From: Sporosarcina quadrami
GTDB lineage: Bacteria; Bacillota; Bacilli; Bacillales_A; Planococcaceae
Direction: 5' to 3'
Assembly: GCF_014836615.1 (NCBI RefSeq)
Contig: NZ_JACSQN010000008.1
Coordinates: 121,688 to 185,687, forward strand
Length of the DNA stretch: 64,000 nt
Positions within the stretch are counted from its first letter, which is position 1. Every line of letters begins with the position of its first letter. The translations under genes were made by a program, and so were the position numbers. The notes beneath the pieces are model-generated. The model did not search any database and was not told the origin of the DNA. It saw only the letters and a program-made list of their open reading frames with translations. Of this stretch, positions 36,836 through 46,189 are shown in pieces.

Positions 36836-37801
36836 TCAGTCATAGCGGATCCTCGGATCGACGACGCTATAAAATATATCTGCTAACAGATTGCCTACAA
36901 GAATCGCAACACCGAGCAACAGTGTAATTGCCATCACAACAGGATAATCACGATTGATGACTGAGCCGATGAAGAGCGTTCCGATACCTGGAAAGTTAAA
37001 TACTTGTTCTGTAATGATCGCTCCTCCAAGCAGAGGTCCAAGTTCCATTCCGAGCAATGTGATAATCGGAATCATTGCATTACGCAACGTATGCTTATAG
37101 AGAACGTTATTTGCAGACATTCCTTTCGCTTTAGCCGTACGAATAAAATCACTACCGAGAACATCCATTACTTCTGACCGCATATAGCGCATATAGCTGG
37201 CCGTGCTTGCAAGTCCGAGTGTTAAACCCGGCAAAACAAGGTGGTGGATACGATCTTTGAATTCTGCTATGCCTGTCAGCTTAGTGGATGAAATTGTACC
37301 TTGAGCAGGAAACCATCCAAGTTTAATTGAAAATAAGTAAATGACGACAAGCCCAAAGAAGAAGTTTGGGACGGCTAAACCGAAAAATCCAAAAGTCGTC
37401 GTACCATAGTCAATTAAAGAATAAGGCCTGCGTGCAGAATAAATGCCAATTGGAAGGGCGACTATTAATGTGATGAATAGTGCAAACAATCCAAGATAGA
37501 CAGTGTTTAGAAACCGTTCTTTAATCAGACTCTCAACGGATCTGCCTTTATAGGTAATGGATTCGCCAAAACTGCCTTGCGCGATCTTTGAAGCCCATCG
37601 CACATATTGTACGGGCACAGGTTTGTCCAAGCCAAGCTCAGCCCGTTGTTTTTCATACACTTCCATACCGACTTCAGGATCGAGAATCTTCCCTGAAAAA
37701 GGATCTCCTGGAGCCGCTTTAGCTAAACCGAAAACAATTATCGACAGAGCAATCAGCATAGGGATGAAAATCAGAAAACGCCTGATGATATATTGATACA
37801 T
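36836..37801 (-). CDS. appB: Oligopeptide ABC transporter permease (AppB type)
   Basis: 321 residues with six membrane helices and the EAA loop near residue 208 (AKAKGMSANNVLYKHTLRNAMIPII). Forms the permease dimer with AppC. The start follows AAGGGGG. An intercistronic hairpin separates it from appA upstream. Confidence 0.88.
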   Translation of the reverse strand: MYQYIIRRFLIFIPMLIALSIIVFGLAKAAPGDPFSGKILDPEVGMEVYEKQRAELGLDKPVPVQYVRWASKIAQGSFGESITYKGRSVESLIKERFLNTVYLGLFALFITLIVALPIGIYSARRPYSLIDYGTTTFGFFGLAVPNFFFGLVVIYLFSIKLGWFPAQGTISSTKLTGIAEFKDRIHHLVLPGLTLGLASTASYMRYMRSEVMDVLGSDFIRTAKAKGMSANNVLYKHTLRNAMIPIITLLGMELGPLLGGAIITEQVFNFPGIGTLFIGSVINRDYPVVMAITLLLGVAILVGNLLADIFYSVVDPRIRYD

Positions 37802-37824
37802 CCGCTTTCCCCCTTAGGAAATAG

Positions 37825-37850
37825 GGGAGTATACTAATTCGTATACTCCC
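37825..37850 (-). terminator. Intercistronic hairpin between appA and appB
   Basis: A perfect 10-bp stem GGGAGTATAC / GTATACTCCC around a 6-nt loop, with no T-run after it. Such structures commonly protect the abundant binding-protein mRNA and reduce read-through to the permease genes. It is therefore more likely a stabiliser or partial terminator. Confidence 0.6.
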
Positions 37851-37865
37851 GCTAATCCATTTCTT

Positions 37866-39695
37866 TTACTCTTCTATCCACCACTCATGCGAATCTTGAT
37901 ACATAGTGGACGGAAGTATTTTAATGCCTTGTATGCGGTCGTTATATGCCCATAGACTATTTTGAGCGTATAACAGTAACGCTGGTAAGTCTTCAGAGTA
38001 CAGTTTTTGCCACTCAGCATATACTTGTTTGCGGTAGTCTTGATCGAATGCTTCAGGTGCTTTGACCGCTTTTTGCATTAATTCTTCTGATTTCGGATTG
38101 TTCCAGCGTGAGAAGTTGTACCCCGCCCGAGTAGCCCACAGACCTGATGGGTCCGGATCTGTACTGCTCAAACTCCATCCAATTAGATAGAGATCCCAAT
38201 CAGTATTATCATTCGTCAAACCAGGTACGTAAACGGACATTTCTGCAGGTTGACGCAAGTTCACCTTGATGCCCGCTTTTTCCAAGTCGGATTGAATAAT
38301 TGGCGCAGAACGTTCGCGCAATTCGTTACCAGTAGGATAATCAAGATTTAAAATCCATTCCTTGCCTTCCGGGTCTTCACGGAAACCGTCTCCAGTAACA
38401 TCTTTATAACCGAGTTCATCAAGAAGTTTTCCAGCTTTGTCTACGTCATACTCATAATTCGTCGCTGCTGATTCATCGTATGCCCACATTTGCTGAGCAA
38501 TTGGTGAGTTAATCGGCTGGCCGCGACCGTGCAATAAGCCTTCTCCGTGTCCAGTTCCGACGAGTCCCTGACGGTTAACAGCGTGTGCAATCGCTTGACG
38601 CACTTTAGGATCGGACAGCTTTTTGTTCGGTATCCAATTTTCAGGTGTGACAGCACCTGAGTCTACGTCAGCTGTTGTTCTGTGATTCAGCTTGAAGCCC
38701 ATGAGCTGATAGCCGAAATCCGCTTGTTCAATGATATTAATATTACCAAAGTCTGCGACGATGTCATGATCCGCTGGAGCAATTCCCCCAGGGCTAGCAA
38801 CAAAATCGATTTCTCCTTTTTCAAGAAGACCGATCATGACAGATTGTGCAATTACTTTCCAGACAACGCTGTCAAGAAGTGGAGCACCTTGCCAATAATC
38901 TTCGTTACGCTCAAGAATATATTGTTCGCGTTCGATCATATCTGCGAACTTGAAAGGTCCTGTACCGATCACTTTTCCAGGCTCTTTAGATTCTGCTGCT
39001 TCAGTAATATCTTTCACAGCAATATCTTTAAAGACATGTTTAGGAATAATCGGGAAACTAGCATAATACAGTGGAGAAACGTTAGGCTCTGTAAATTTGA
39101 ATGTTACTTTATAATCCCCATCTGCCACAACACCCGCAAACTCATCCGTTTCACCAGATTGATACGCTTCATAACCGAGTAAAGGAGCAACATAGTTTAC
39201 ACGTACACCCCCGGCCATTTCATAATCAGGGTCGGACATTGCTTGGTACGTATACACGACGTCTTCAGCTGTGAAGTCTTCTCCGTCATGCCACTTTACG
39301 CCTTCTCTTAGGAAAAACGTAATTTCTGTCTGATCCTCATTCGTTTCCCACTTTTCGGCAAGGCTCGCAACGAATTCGAGTTTTTCGTTTTGAGTGACTA
39401 AACCTTCATGTGTGAAATCAAGAATGTTTGATTCGTATGCTTCCTCGTAAAAAATCGGATTAAACATTCCTGTTGGTGCTGAATACATAGCGCCGACAAT
39501 TGTTCCACCTTTTTTAGGCCCGGCTTCCTCAGTTGCATCTTCTTCAGCAGGCTCCGTTTTGGTCACATCCTCAGGTTTCGCTTCTGTAGCATCAGCCGGT
39601 TCAGCATCGCCATCATTGTTGCAAGCCGCTAAAACTATTCCTACCATCAACACCACTAGCAAAAGAGCAAATCTGTGTGGTAACTGTTTCAACAA
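37866..39695 (-). CDS. appA: Oligopeptide-binding lipoprotein (AppA type, SBP family 5)
   Basis: 609 residues from a TTG at 39695, with AAAGGGGG 8 nt upstream. The signal peptide ends in the lipobox LAAC near residue 24, followed by an Asp/Glu/Ala-rich linker of about 35 residues. The family 5 solute-binding core then begins with GGTIVGAMYSAPTG and contains FFLREGVKWHDGEDFTAEDV. It captures peptides outside the cell and hands them to AppBC. The acidic linker is a common Gram-positive feature. The length fits oligopeptide binding rather than the shorter nickel-binding NikA. Confidence 0.9.
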   Translation of the reverse strand: MLKQLPHRFALLLVVLMVGIVLAACNNDGDAEPADATEAKPEDVTKTEPAEEDATEEAGPKKGGTIVGAMYSAPTGMFNPIFYEEAYESNILDFTHEGLVTQNEKLEFVASLAEKWETNEDQTEITFFLREGVKWHDGEDFTAEDVVYTYQAMSDPDYEMAGGVRVNYVAPLLGYEAYQSGETDEFAGVVADGDYKVTFKFTEPNVSPLYYASFPIIPKHVFKDIAVKDITEAAESKEPGKVIGTGPFKFADMIEREQYILERNEDYWQGAPLLDSVVWKVIAQSVMIGLLEKGEIDFVASPGGIAPADHDIVADFGNINIIEQADFGYQLMGFKLNHRTTADVDSGAVTPENWIPNKKLSDPKVRQAIAHAVNRQGLVGTGHGEGLLHGRGQPINSPIAQQMWAYDESAATNYEYDVDKAGKLLDELGYKDVTGDGFREDPEGKEWILNLDYPTGNELRERSAPIIQSDLEKAGIKVNLRQPAEMSVYVPGLTNDNTDWDLYLIGWSLSSTDPDPSGLWATRAGYNFSRWNNPKSEELMQKAVKAPEAFDQDYRKQVYAEWQKLYSEDLPALLLYAQNSLWAYNDRIQGIKILPSTMYQDSHEWWIEE

Positions 39696-39834
39696 AATAG
39701 TGTCCCCCTTTTATTCAAATAATATGGTGCAACCGGAAAATTGCTGCGATAAGTGATGCAACGTATCACCCCCTGAGCGTTTTGGTTGTAACAAATTCTC
39801 CTGGTTCTTGTTGTAAGCAATGTTATTAGTATAG

Positions 39835-40872
39835 TTAAGAGCGGTCATATAAATGACAAGCAACAAAATGTCCTTCATCGATTTCAATCAATTCAGGTCT
39901 ATCGATCGTGCAACGGTCATGTGCTTTTGGACAACGCGTTCTAAAAGTGCAACCTGATGGTGGGCTGGCAGGGCTCGGCAAGTCTCCGGATAGTTTGATT
40001 TTTTCTTTGCCCCTTGCTTGTTCACCGCTTAAATCGATGACAGGAATAGATGAAAGCAAGGCTTGCGTGTACGGATGTAGCGGATTGTCATATAAAGATC
40101 GTTTCGGCGCAATTTCAGCAAAACGTCCCAAATACATGACGGCGACACGATCACTTATATGCTTCACGACACTCAAATCATGCGCGATGAACAAATAAGT
40201 GAGCCCAAGATCCTCTTGTAAGTCTTTCATTAAATTGAGAACTTGCGCCTGAATGGATACGTCGAGTGCAGACACGGGTTCATCGCAAATCACGAATTTG
40301 GGATTGAGGACAAGTGCTCGTGCAATACTTATCCGTTGACGTTGGCCGCCTGAGAATTCGTGAGGATACTTTTGTAAATCATCTTTGCGCAACCCGACTT
40401 TCTGGAGAACTGCGAGCACTTTTTGCTTACGGTCCTTTTTGGCAAGGTTTCCTTGAACGAGCAATGGTTCCTCGATGAGTTGTTCAACACTCATTTTGGA
40501 GTTCAGCGAAGCGAATGGATCTTGAAACACCATTTGCATATCTTCCCGTATCGGTCTAATGAGCCGTTGTCGTAATGTCGTAATATCCTTGTTGTCAAAG
40601 ATCAGCTGCCCGTCAGTCGGTTCAAGCAATCTGATCAATACGCGACCAAGCGTCGATTTACCTGAGCCGGATTCACCAACAATTCCAAGCGTCTCTCCCT
40701 TTTTAATACTAAATGAAACGTCGTCGACCGCTTTTAGTTGGCCGACAGTTTTTTGTAGAACTCCGCCTTTAATGGGGAAGTACTTTTTAATATTACGTAC
40801 TTCCACAAGAATGTCTTCATCAGTAAGGCGAGTGCCAACTTGTGCATCCTGTTGTTTTGTACTCATTGTCAT
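39835..40872 (-). CDS. appF: Oligopeptide ABC transporter ATPase (AppF type)
   Basis: 345 residues. Walker [10 protein letters not shown], signature SGGQRQRI, Walker B LNPKFVICDEPVSALD, H-loop AHDLSVV, and the C-terminal oligopeptide/dipeptide domain with CTFRTRCPKAHDRC, which in family members can carry an iron-sulfur cluster. It powers transport with AppD. The start overlaps the appD stop codon (TAATG). Confidence 0.92.
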   Translation of the reverse strand: MTMSTKQQDAQVGTRLTDEDILVEVRNIKKYFPIKGGVLQKTVGQLKAVDDVSFSIKKGETLGIVGESGSGKSTLGRVLIRLLEPTDGQLIFDNKDITTLRQRLIRPIREDMQMVFQDPFASLNSKMSVEQLIEEPLLVQGNLAKKDRKQKVLAVLQKVGLRKDDLQKYPHEFSGGQRQRISIARALVLNPKFVICDEPVSALDVSIQAQVLNLMKDLQEDLGLTYLFIAHDLSVVKHISDRVAVMYLGRFAEIAPKRSLYDNPLHPYTQALLSSIPVIDLSGEQARGKEKIKLSGDLPSPASPPSGCTFRTRCPKAHDRCTIDRPELIEIDEGHFVACHLYDRS

Positions 40873-41858
40873 TACTCATCGCCTCCGTCTTCATATAAAT
40901 GGCAACGGACGAAATGATCGGCGTCCAATTGGAGCAATGGGGGATTGATTTGTCTGCACTTTTCCATGACAGCCGGACATCGAGTGGAAAATCTGCAACC
41001 TGCCGGGAAGTTATAAGCGGCAGGAACAGTGCCTTTTATCGTCCCTAAGCGTTCAACATCCTCTTCCATGTTAGGTAAACTGCTTAATAGACCGTTCGTA
41101 TACGGATGTTTTGTTAGTGAAAGTAATTTCTTTGTCGGTGCTTGTTCAACAATTTGTCCGCCATACATGACAATCACTCTATCGGTATATTCATAGACGA
41201 CACCTAAGTCATGTGTAATGAGCAGGACCGCCAAATTGTAGCGCTTTTGCATGTCTTTGAGGAGGTCGAGAATTTGTGCTTGTATTGTTACGTCAAGTGC
41301 TGTTGTAGGCTCATCCGCAATAATGAGTTCAGGTTCGCATGAAATAGCCATCGCAATCATGACCCGTTGTCGCATTCCGCCAGACAGTTGATGAGGGTAT
41401 TCTTTCATAATCGCATCTGGTCGGGGAATACCAACGACGCGCAACAACTCGGTCGCTTTGTTCCTGGCGATCTCCTTCGATACCTTTTTATGTTTGCGGA
41501 TCATTTCAGTAAGTTGGTTCCCAATGGTAAAGACCGGATTTAAAGCGGTCATTGGTTCCTGAAAAATCATTCCGATATGATTACCTCTAATTGTGGTCAT
41601 CTGTTTCTCTTTTAAATCGAGCAAGTTCTTTTCCCTCACCCGTATGCTTCCTTCCACAATCCTTCCAGGTTTATTAATCAACTGCATGATGGAAAGTGCG
41701 GTAATACTCTTGCCGCTACCAGATTCTCCAACAATCGCGACGGTCTCGCCGGGATAGACAGAAAAACTGACATCATCAACCGCTTTTGCAACCAAATTCT
41801 GATCCAAATAGAAATACGTCTTTAATTTTTGGACATCCAATACCGGTTCGCTGCTCAT
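40872..41858 (-). CDS. appD: Oligopeptide ABC transporter ATPase (AppD type)
   Basis: 328 residues from the ATG at 41858, after a GGAG site; the frame extends upstream to 41915 without support. Walker A GESGSGKS, signature SGGMRQRV, Walker [15 protein letters not shown]-loop THDLGVV, and the C-terminal cysteine motif [12 protein letters not shown]. First gene of the app operon. A sigma-A promoter about 90-120 nt upstream drives it. Confidence 0.92.
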   Translation of the reverse strand: MSSEPVLDVQKLKTYFYLDQNLVAKAVDDVSFSVYPGETVAIVGESGSGKSITALSIMQLINKPGRIVEGSIRVREKNLLDLKEKQMTTIRGNHIGMIFQEPMTALNPVFTIGNQLTEMIRKHKKVSKEIARNKATELLRVVGIPRPDAIMKEYPHQLSGGMRQRVMIAMAISCEPELIIADEPTTALDVTIQAQILDLLKDMQKRYNLAVLLITHDLGVVYEYTDRVIVMYGGQIVEQAPTKKLLSLTKHPYTNGLLSSLPNMEEDVERLGTIKGTVPAAYNFPAGCRFSTRCPAVMEKCRQINPPLLQLDADHFVRCHLYEDGGDE

Positions 41859-41946
41859 AAAGACACTCCATTTCTTTTCAATGTCGTATGGGGGAAAGAA
41901 CGCTGATAAGCACATGAATTTTCATGAACAATTAATAGTACCTATA

Positions 41947-41975
41947 ATCGTAAGTACAAAAAACTGAATTGTCAA
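41947..41975 (-). promoter_or_regulatory. Sigma-A promoter of the app operon
   Basis: On the minus strand TTGACA (41970-41975), a 17-nt spacer, and TACGAT (41947-41952). Confidence 0.55.
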
Positions 41976-42125
41976 TCGATTATTTTGTTATATTTTGTAA
42001 ACTAAAGTAGGTGTTTGTCGATTAATAGAGAGAAAATTCCGTCTTTCGTAAAGTGAAATATCCGGACAGCGAAAATGTATGGGAAAGTAGGCTGGAAATT
42101 GCACAATCCTTTTTTTTTTGCATAC

Positions 42126-42160
42126 TAAAAGCCTCCTCATCCGTTTGGATCAGGAGGCTT
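42126..42160 (-). terminator. Terminator of the metI-cyclase operon
   Basis: On the minus strand AAGCCTCCT / AGGAGGCTT with inner ATCC/GGAT pairing, followed by TTTT. Confidence 0.85.
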
Positions 42161-42178
42161 AACAAGCAATTATCAACG

Positions 42179-42928
42179 TTATGGCAAAATGGCAAAAGAA
42201 CGGACGGGGAAACCAGATGCTTTTTCAGGTTTCGGGACGATATTGAAGATAACGGCACCTTTTACAGGAAGCTTGTCTAGATTGGTCATTAATTCGATTT
42301 GATACGTATCTTGTTCCAAGACATAATATTCTCCTTCGAGTGCCCCTTTTTTGCGGAAATCTACTGCAGAATCCGTATCAAATGTCTCGTGACCGACAGC
42401 CTTCACTTCGCGCTCTTCGAATAGGAATTTCAATGCTTCCAAACCCCATCCTGGAATATGGTTATTGCCTTCAGTATCTTTATTATTGAACGCTTTATGG
42501 TCTGGCCAACGTTTGGACCAGTCAGTCCGCAATGCGACAAACGTTCCCTTCTCAATTTGGCCGTGGACAGCTTCGAAATCGAGGATGTCCTGCACACCAA
42601 ACGTGAAATCATGATCAGCTTCAGCTGCCTTTGATTTATCAATGACAATCAATGGCAAGACCAATTCTTTCAGTTCCAGTTCTTCTAAAAACCGTGTATC
42701 TCTAACGAAATGGATTGGTGCATCAATATGCGTACCATACTGACCCGGAAACGAAAACTTCTGTGCGAAGAAACCATCGTCATGATTGAAAAGGGTTTCG
42801 AATTTGGCATCTTCGAACATAAAGAAATGGGGTGAATCCGGCCCGAATGTATGAGTGAGGTCCACCCATTGTTTTTCCTTGAGAAGTTGTAATGCGGCTT
42901 GGATTTCGTTCAACGTTTGTGTAGTCAT
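42179..42928 (-). CDS. Cyclase-family metal-dependent hydrolase (KynB-like fold)
   Basis: 249 residues from the ATG at 42928; a GTG is available at 42937. The cyclase-family metal motif HIDAPIHF follows QYGT, and an upstream DLTHTFG segment matches family N-termini. The family includes kynurenine formamidase and isatin hydrolase, so a formamide or cyclic amide substrate is possible. It starts 23 nt after metI and shares its SAM riboswitch, so expression should rise when S-adenosylmethionine is low. Kynurenine genes are absent, and the substrate is open. Confidence 0.75.
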   Translation of the reverse strand: MTTQTLNEIQAALQLLKEKQWVDLTHTFGPDSPHFFMFEDAKFETLFNHDDGFFAQKFSFPGQYGTHIDAPIHFVRDTRFLEELELKELVLPLIVIDKSKAAEADHDFTFGVQDILDFEAVHGQIEKGTFVALRTDWSKRWPDHKAFNNKDTEGNNHIPGWGLEALKFLFEEREVKAVGHETFDTDSAVDFRKKGALEGEYYVLEQDTYQIELMTNLDKLPVKGAVIFNIVPKPEKASGFPVRSFAILP

Positions 42929-42951
42929 TGTCAACACTCGCTTTCTTTGTT

Positions 42952-44079
42952 TTAGTTAGTTCTAACAGCAGATTTTTCCGCAGCATTGACTAATGCTTGT
43001 TTGAAATCGGCAATCAAATCCTCAACTTCTTCCAGTCCGACAGAGAAGCGCAATAGCCGTTTATCGACACCGCGCTGTTCGCGTTCTTCTTCCGGGATAT
43101 CGGCATGTGTTTGGGTCGTCGGATAGGTGATGAAACTTTCCACTCCACCAAGGCTTTCTGCAAATGTGATTAAACGCAGATTTTCGAGAAAAGGACCGAC
43201 CCATTCGCTATCCTGAAGTCTGAAGGATAGCATGCCACCTGTACCTGCATATAAAACATCTGCAATTAATGGCTCAGTTTTCATGTACTCAGCCAATACT
43301 TTGGCATTCGCGTCATGTTGCTTCATCCGCACATGCAATGTCTTCAACCCACGGACTACGAGCCATGAATCGAATGGGGAAAGTGTAGCTCCAATCGCGT
43401 TATGATTTTCCCCCAGTTGTGTACATAGAGATTCACCTTTTGCAACGACAAGCCCTGCTAGTACATCGTTATGCCCGCCGATATATTTCGTCGCGCTATG
43501 AATGACGATATGTGCTCCAGACTCAATCGGCCGTTGGTAATAAGGAGTTAAGAACGTATTATCGACAATTAGTAGCAATTCATGTTTCTTTGCGAGATCT
43601 GCATACTGTTCGATATTAATTTCTACCATGAGCGGGTTCGTTGGCGTTTCAATGAATAGTGCTTTTGTATTTTTAGTAATAAGCTTTTCCGTTTCAGCGA
43701 CACTTTCGAATGAAGTATAAGTTGTCTTTATGCCATATAGATTTGTATATTGATCGAATAACCGATAAGTTCCCCCATAAATGTCATCCGGTGCGATCAG
43801 TTCATCTCCTGATTTAAATAACGAAAGTACGAGCTGGATTGCAGCCATACCCGAACTACACGCAAATCCCGCATCTCCATTTTCCAAATCTGCTATACCA
43901 TCCTCTAAAATTGTTCTGGTTGGATTTTTCGTGCGGGAATAGTCATACCCCGTAGATTGCCCTAATCCATCATGTTTGTACGCTGTAGATAAGTAGATTG
44001 GCGGGTTGATAGCACCCGTTTTCTTGTCACTGCCGTTTCCTAGTTGCACTAATTTCGTATGTATACTTTGTTCTGTCAT
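42952..44079 (-). CDS. metI: Cystathionine gamma-synthase / O-acetylhomoserine thiolyase
   Basis: 375 residues from the ATG at 44079, with AAGGGG 9 nt upstream; the open frame extends into the riboswitch and is not coding there. A PLP-fold type I Cys/Met metabolism enzyme: YDYSRTKNPTR near residue 45, SSGMAAI, and the PLP lysine in HSATKYIGGHNDV near residue 195. Sequence and length are very close to B. subtilis MetI, which makes cystathionine from O-acetylhomoserine and cysteine in methionine synthesis. First gene of a SAM-controlled two-gene operon. Confidence 0.92.
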   Translation of the reverse strand: MTEQSIHTKLVQLGNGSDKKTGAINPPIYLSTAYKHDGLGQSTGYDYSRTKNPTRTILEDGIADLENGDAGFACSSGMAAIQLVLSLFKSGDELIAPDDIYGGTYRLFDQYTNLYGIKTTYTSFESVAETEKLITKNTKALFIETPTNPLMVEINIEQYADLAKKHELLLIVDNTFLTPYYQRPIESGAHIVIHSATKYIGGHNDVLAGLVVAKGESLCTQLGENHNAIGATLSPFDSWLVVRGLKTLHVRMKQHDANAKVLAEYMKTEPLIADVLYAGTGGMLSFRLQDSEWVGPFLENLRLITFAESLGGVESFITYPTTQTHADIPEEEREQRGVDKRLLRFSVGLEEVEDLIADFKQALVNAAEKSAVRTN

Positions 44080-44106
44080 CCTATTCATCCCCTTGTCATT
44101 ATCATA

Positions 44107-44271
44107 TAAAAAAGCCTCTTCATATAAGAAGAGGCTTTCAACGTTATACATGTTGAAATCGTTCTTCTTATCTTCAAGACGGTTAAGCCTTTTGGAGTTA
44201 GCACCATACCAAAATCGGGCTGGTTGCTGAGACATCTTCGGGCCAATCCCTCCGTCTCTCTTGATAAGAAT
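44107..44271 (-). promoter_or_regulatory. SAM-I (S-box) riboswitch with terminator, upstream of metI
   Basis: On the minus strand P1 CTTATC (44264-44269) pairs with GATAAG (44167-44172). Inside lie the classic S-box blocks AGAGAGACGGAGGGA, CCCGAAGATGTCTCAGCAACC and GGTGCTAACTCC. A terminator (GCCTCTTCTTAT / ATGAAGAGGC, then T6) lies at 44107-44137. Binding of S-adenosylmethionine should favour the terminator and switch off metI and the cyclase gene. Confidence 0.95.
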
Positions 44272-44293
44272 AAATTATGGAATTGTTCAAAAA

Positions 44294-44312
44294 ATAACTT
44301 AACTAAAGTTAT
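44294..44312. repeat. Inverted repeat between metI leader and pucR gene
   Basis: ATAACTT-AACTA-AAGTTAT, a perfect 7-bp inverted repeat 5 nt apart. It lies upstream of the riboswitch, where the metI promoter should be, so it may be an operator for either divergent unit. Confidence 0.35.
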
Positions 44313-44340
44313 CATGATTCAGAATAGATTGCAAGCCATC

Positions 44341-44370
44341 CTGAAAATTTTTTCAGCTGTTTGCTATACT
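44341..44370 (+). promoter_or_regulatory. Promoter of the pucR-type gene with palindrome over the -35
   Basis: TGC-TATACT extended -10 (44365-44370). The expected -35 position falls inside the perfect palindrome CTGAAAATTTTTTCAG (44341-44356), which could be an autoregulatory site. Confidence 0.45.
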
Positions 44371-44440
44371 GGAAGTATGCAAATGTAAATAGGACGCTGA
44401 AAAACTTGTAGATGACTAAATAAGTTCAGGGGGCAAAATC

Positions 44441-46114
44441 ATGGTGAATATTACGGTGAACGCTATATTGCAATTCCCAATGTTGAACAATGCCATAATA
44501 AGATCTGGCGCAGATGCGATTGATGATAAACAAGTGGAGTGGGTTTCCGTCATGGAGAATCCGGTAGAAAACTTTGTCAGGGAAAACGAGTTTGTATTGA
44601 CGACAGGAATCGGCTGTTTTGGCAATAAAGACGAGCTCATGAAGTTCGTGGAAGATGTATACAATTCTGGTGCATCGGTATTGGCTATTGCGACTGGACG
44701 GCACGTTTTTGATATACCGGAAGAAATCATAGAATTCGCTGAAAAGAGTAGGTTTATCATTTTGGAAATACCTTGGGAATTACGGTTCGCGGATCTTGTG
44801 CATGAAATTATGGGACATCTGTTGATTAATAGAAATAAGGCAATTAACCGTCCGAAAGAAATTCAGGAGCAATTAATCCAAATCATCTTGGAAGGTCGAA
44901 CGCTTCAATCCATTACGGATTACATTGAACGTGAAATTGGGAAGCATATATTGATTGCGGATGAAAAAGGTGAAGTGGTGTCTGGGACGGCGGATAGGGC
45001 GGTGGTATTCTCTATGTGGAACAAACGTGTCGATTCCGTCGCTGCGTTAGAAGAATCCCACCATCCAAAATATTCAGATGTAAGAAAGATAGAAGAACGT
45101 AATCAACTACTTTATCAATTTACTATAAAATCGAACGGCAAGCCAAAAGGGAATTTCTTCATACTAACATCTGTTGATGAAAGCTTGAGTAAGCAGGATA
45201 TAACAATCGCAGAACAGGCAACAGTTGCAACAGCATTATGGTTTTCACGTGATAGCGCTGTTGTCGAAGCAGAAGGTAGAATGCAGAATGAGTTCTTACT
45301 TAGTTTAGTAATTGGTGAAAACATGTCCCCCGAGCATATCCAGGCACATGCGGACTTGTTTAAATATAATTTGGAAGTCCCATATGTATGCATCATTGGT
45401 TGCCCTGAGAATTTGGGGAGCTTAATTCAGCAACAGCAAGGGCGTTCTTATTCACGAAAGACCGACTTGGAATATATGAATTCATATATTAAGGATGGCA
45501 TATTTTACGCAGCTGATAGCATTGGGCGCAGACTACTATATGCATTTAAAAATGACATCATTATCATTTTCCTTGAAACTTCAGCAACCGCAACAGCAGA
45601 CACGGTCAATCAATTTTTGGATTTAGTGGAAAGGCGGTTCATCCATCTATTGCCCGGCGTCTTGTTTTCATGGGGAGTCGGTAAACGGGTTGAAGGTAAA
45701 GATAACTTCAAAAGTAGTTATCAGAAGGCAAAAGCCGCACTGGAAATGGGGAGAGGAGAATTCGGAACTGGAAGGCGGACTCATTTTGACGACACTCAAT
45801 TGAGCAGCCTATTACTAAATCTTGCTATCAATGAAGAAGTGAAACAAATCGCATTATCCGTTCTTTCGCCCCTGATCAATTATGACGATGGTAAAGGGAT
45901 GGATCTAATTAAAACCTTTGCTATTTATCGTGCCAATAGTGGCAATGTAAGCAAGACCGCACGTGAACTTAATTTGCATCGTCAATCGCTCCTCTACAGA
46001 TTGCGTAAAATTGAAACGTTAACAGGAAAATCACTCGTAAACCCTGATGATCTATTCCTTCTCGAATTTGCAGTTAAATTATGGTCGACAGATGCCATTA
46101 CATCCACTAAATAA
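44441..46114 (+). CDS. PucR-family transcriptional regulator
   Basis: 557 residues. An N-terminal purine-catabolism-regulator-like domain (about 10-125), a middle GGDEF-like CdaR region, and a C-terminal helix-turn-helix in GNVSKTARELNLHRQSLLYRLRKIE near residues 505-530. PucR/CdaR proteins are activators of catabolic operons that respond to pathway intermediates. It lies directly upstream and in the same direction as the ectoine-degradation genes, separated by a terminator, so it is the prime candidate to control them. The AGGGGG site precedes the ATG. The name of the family does not imply purine control here. Confidence 0.88.
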   Translation: MVNITVNAILQFPMLNNAIIRSGADAIDDKQVEWVSVMENPVENFVRENEFVLTTGIGCFGNKDELMKFVEDVYNSGASVLAIATGRHVFDIPEEIIEFAEKSRFIILEIPWELRFADLVHEIMGHLLINRNKAINRPKEIQEQLIQIILEGRTLQSITDYIEREIGKHILIADEKGEVVSGTADRAVVFSMWNKRVDSVAALEESHHPKYSDVRKIEERNQLLYQFTIKSNGKPKGNFFILTSVDESLSKQDITIAEQATVATALWFSRDSAVVEAEGRMQNEFLLSLVIGENMSPEHIQAHADLFKYNLEVPYVCIIGCPENLGSLIQQQQGRSYSRKTDLEYMNSYIKDGIFYAADSIGRRLLYAFKNDIIIIFLETSATATADTVNQFLDLVERRFIHLLPGVLFSWGVGKRVEGKDNFKSSYQKAKAALEMGRGEFGTGRRTHFDDTQLSSLLLNLAINEEVKQIALSVLSPLINYDDGKGMDLIKTFAIYRANSGNVSKTARELNLHRQSLLYRLRKIETLTGKSLVNPDDLFLLEFAVKLWSTDAITSTK

Positions 46115-46123
46115 GTATGAATG

Positions 46124-46153
46124 AAAAGAGCCTATTTCTAATGGCTCTTTTTC
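46124..46153 (+). terminator. Terminator of the pucR-type gene
   Basis: AAAGAGCC / GGCTCTTT stem with inner ATT/AAT pairing, followed by TTC. Confidence 0.8.
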
Positions 46154-46189
46154 TTATGGGGTAGCGTGGAGGAGTCGGCCATGTATACG

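Noticed and set aside
37866..39695. Nickel-binding protein (NikA-like) serving urease
   Set aside because: The gene order D-F-A-B-C, the 609-residue length and the acidic linker match the App oligopeptide operon, and the operon is convergent to and separate from urease.
44080..44235. N-terminal extension of MetI through the S-box region
   Set aside because: This stretch is the riboswitch aptamer and terminator. The ribosome-binding site and family length place the start at 44079.
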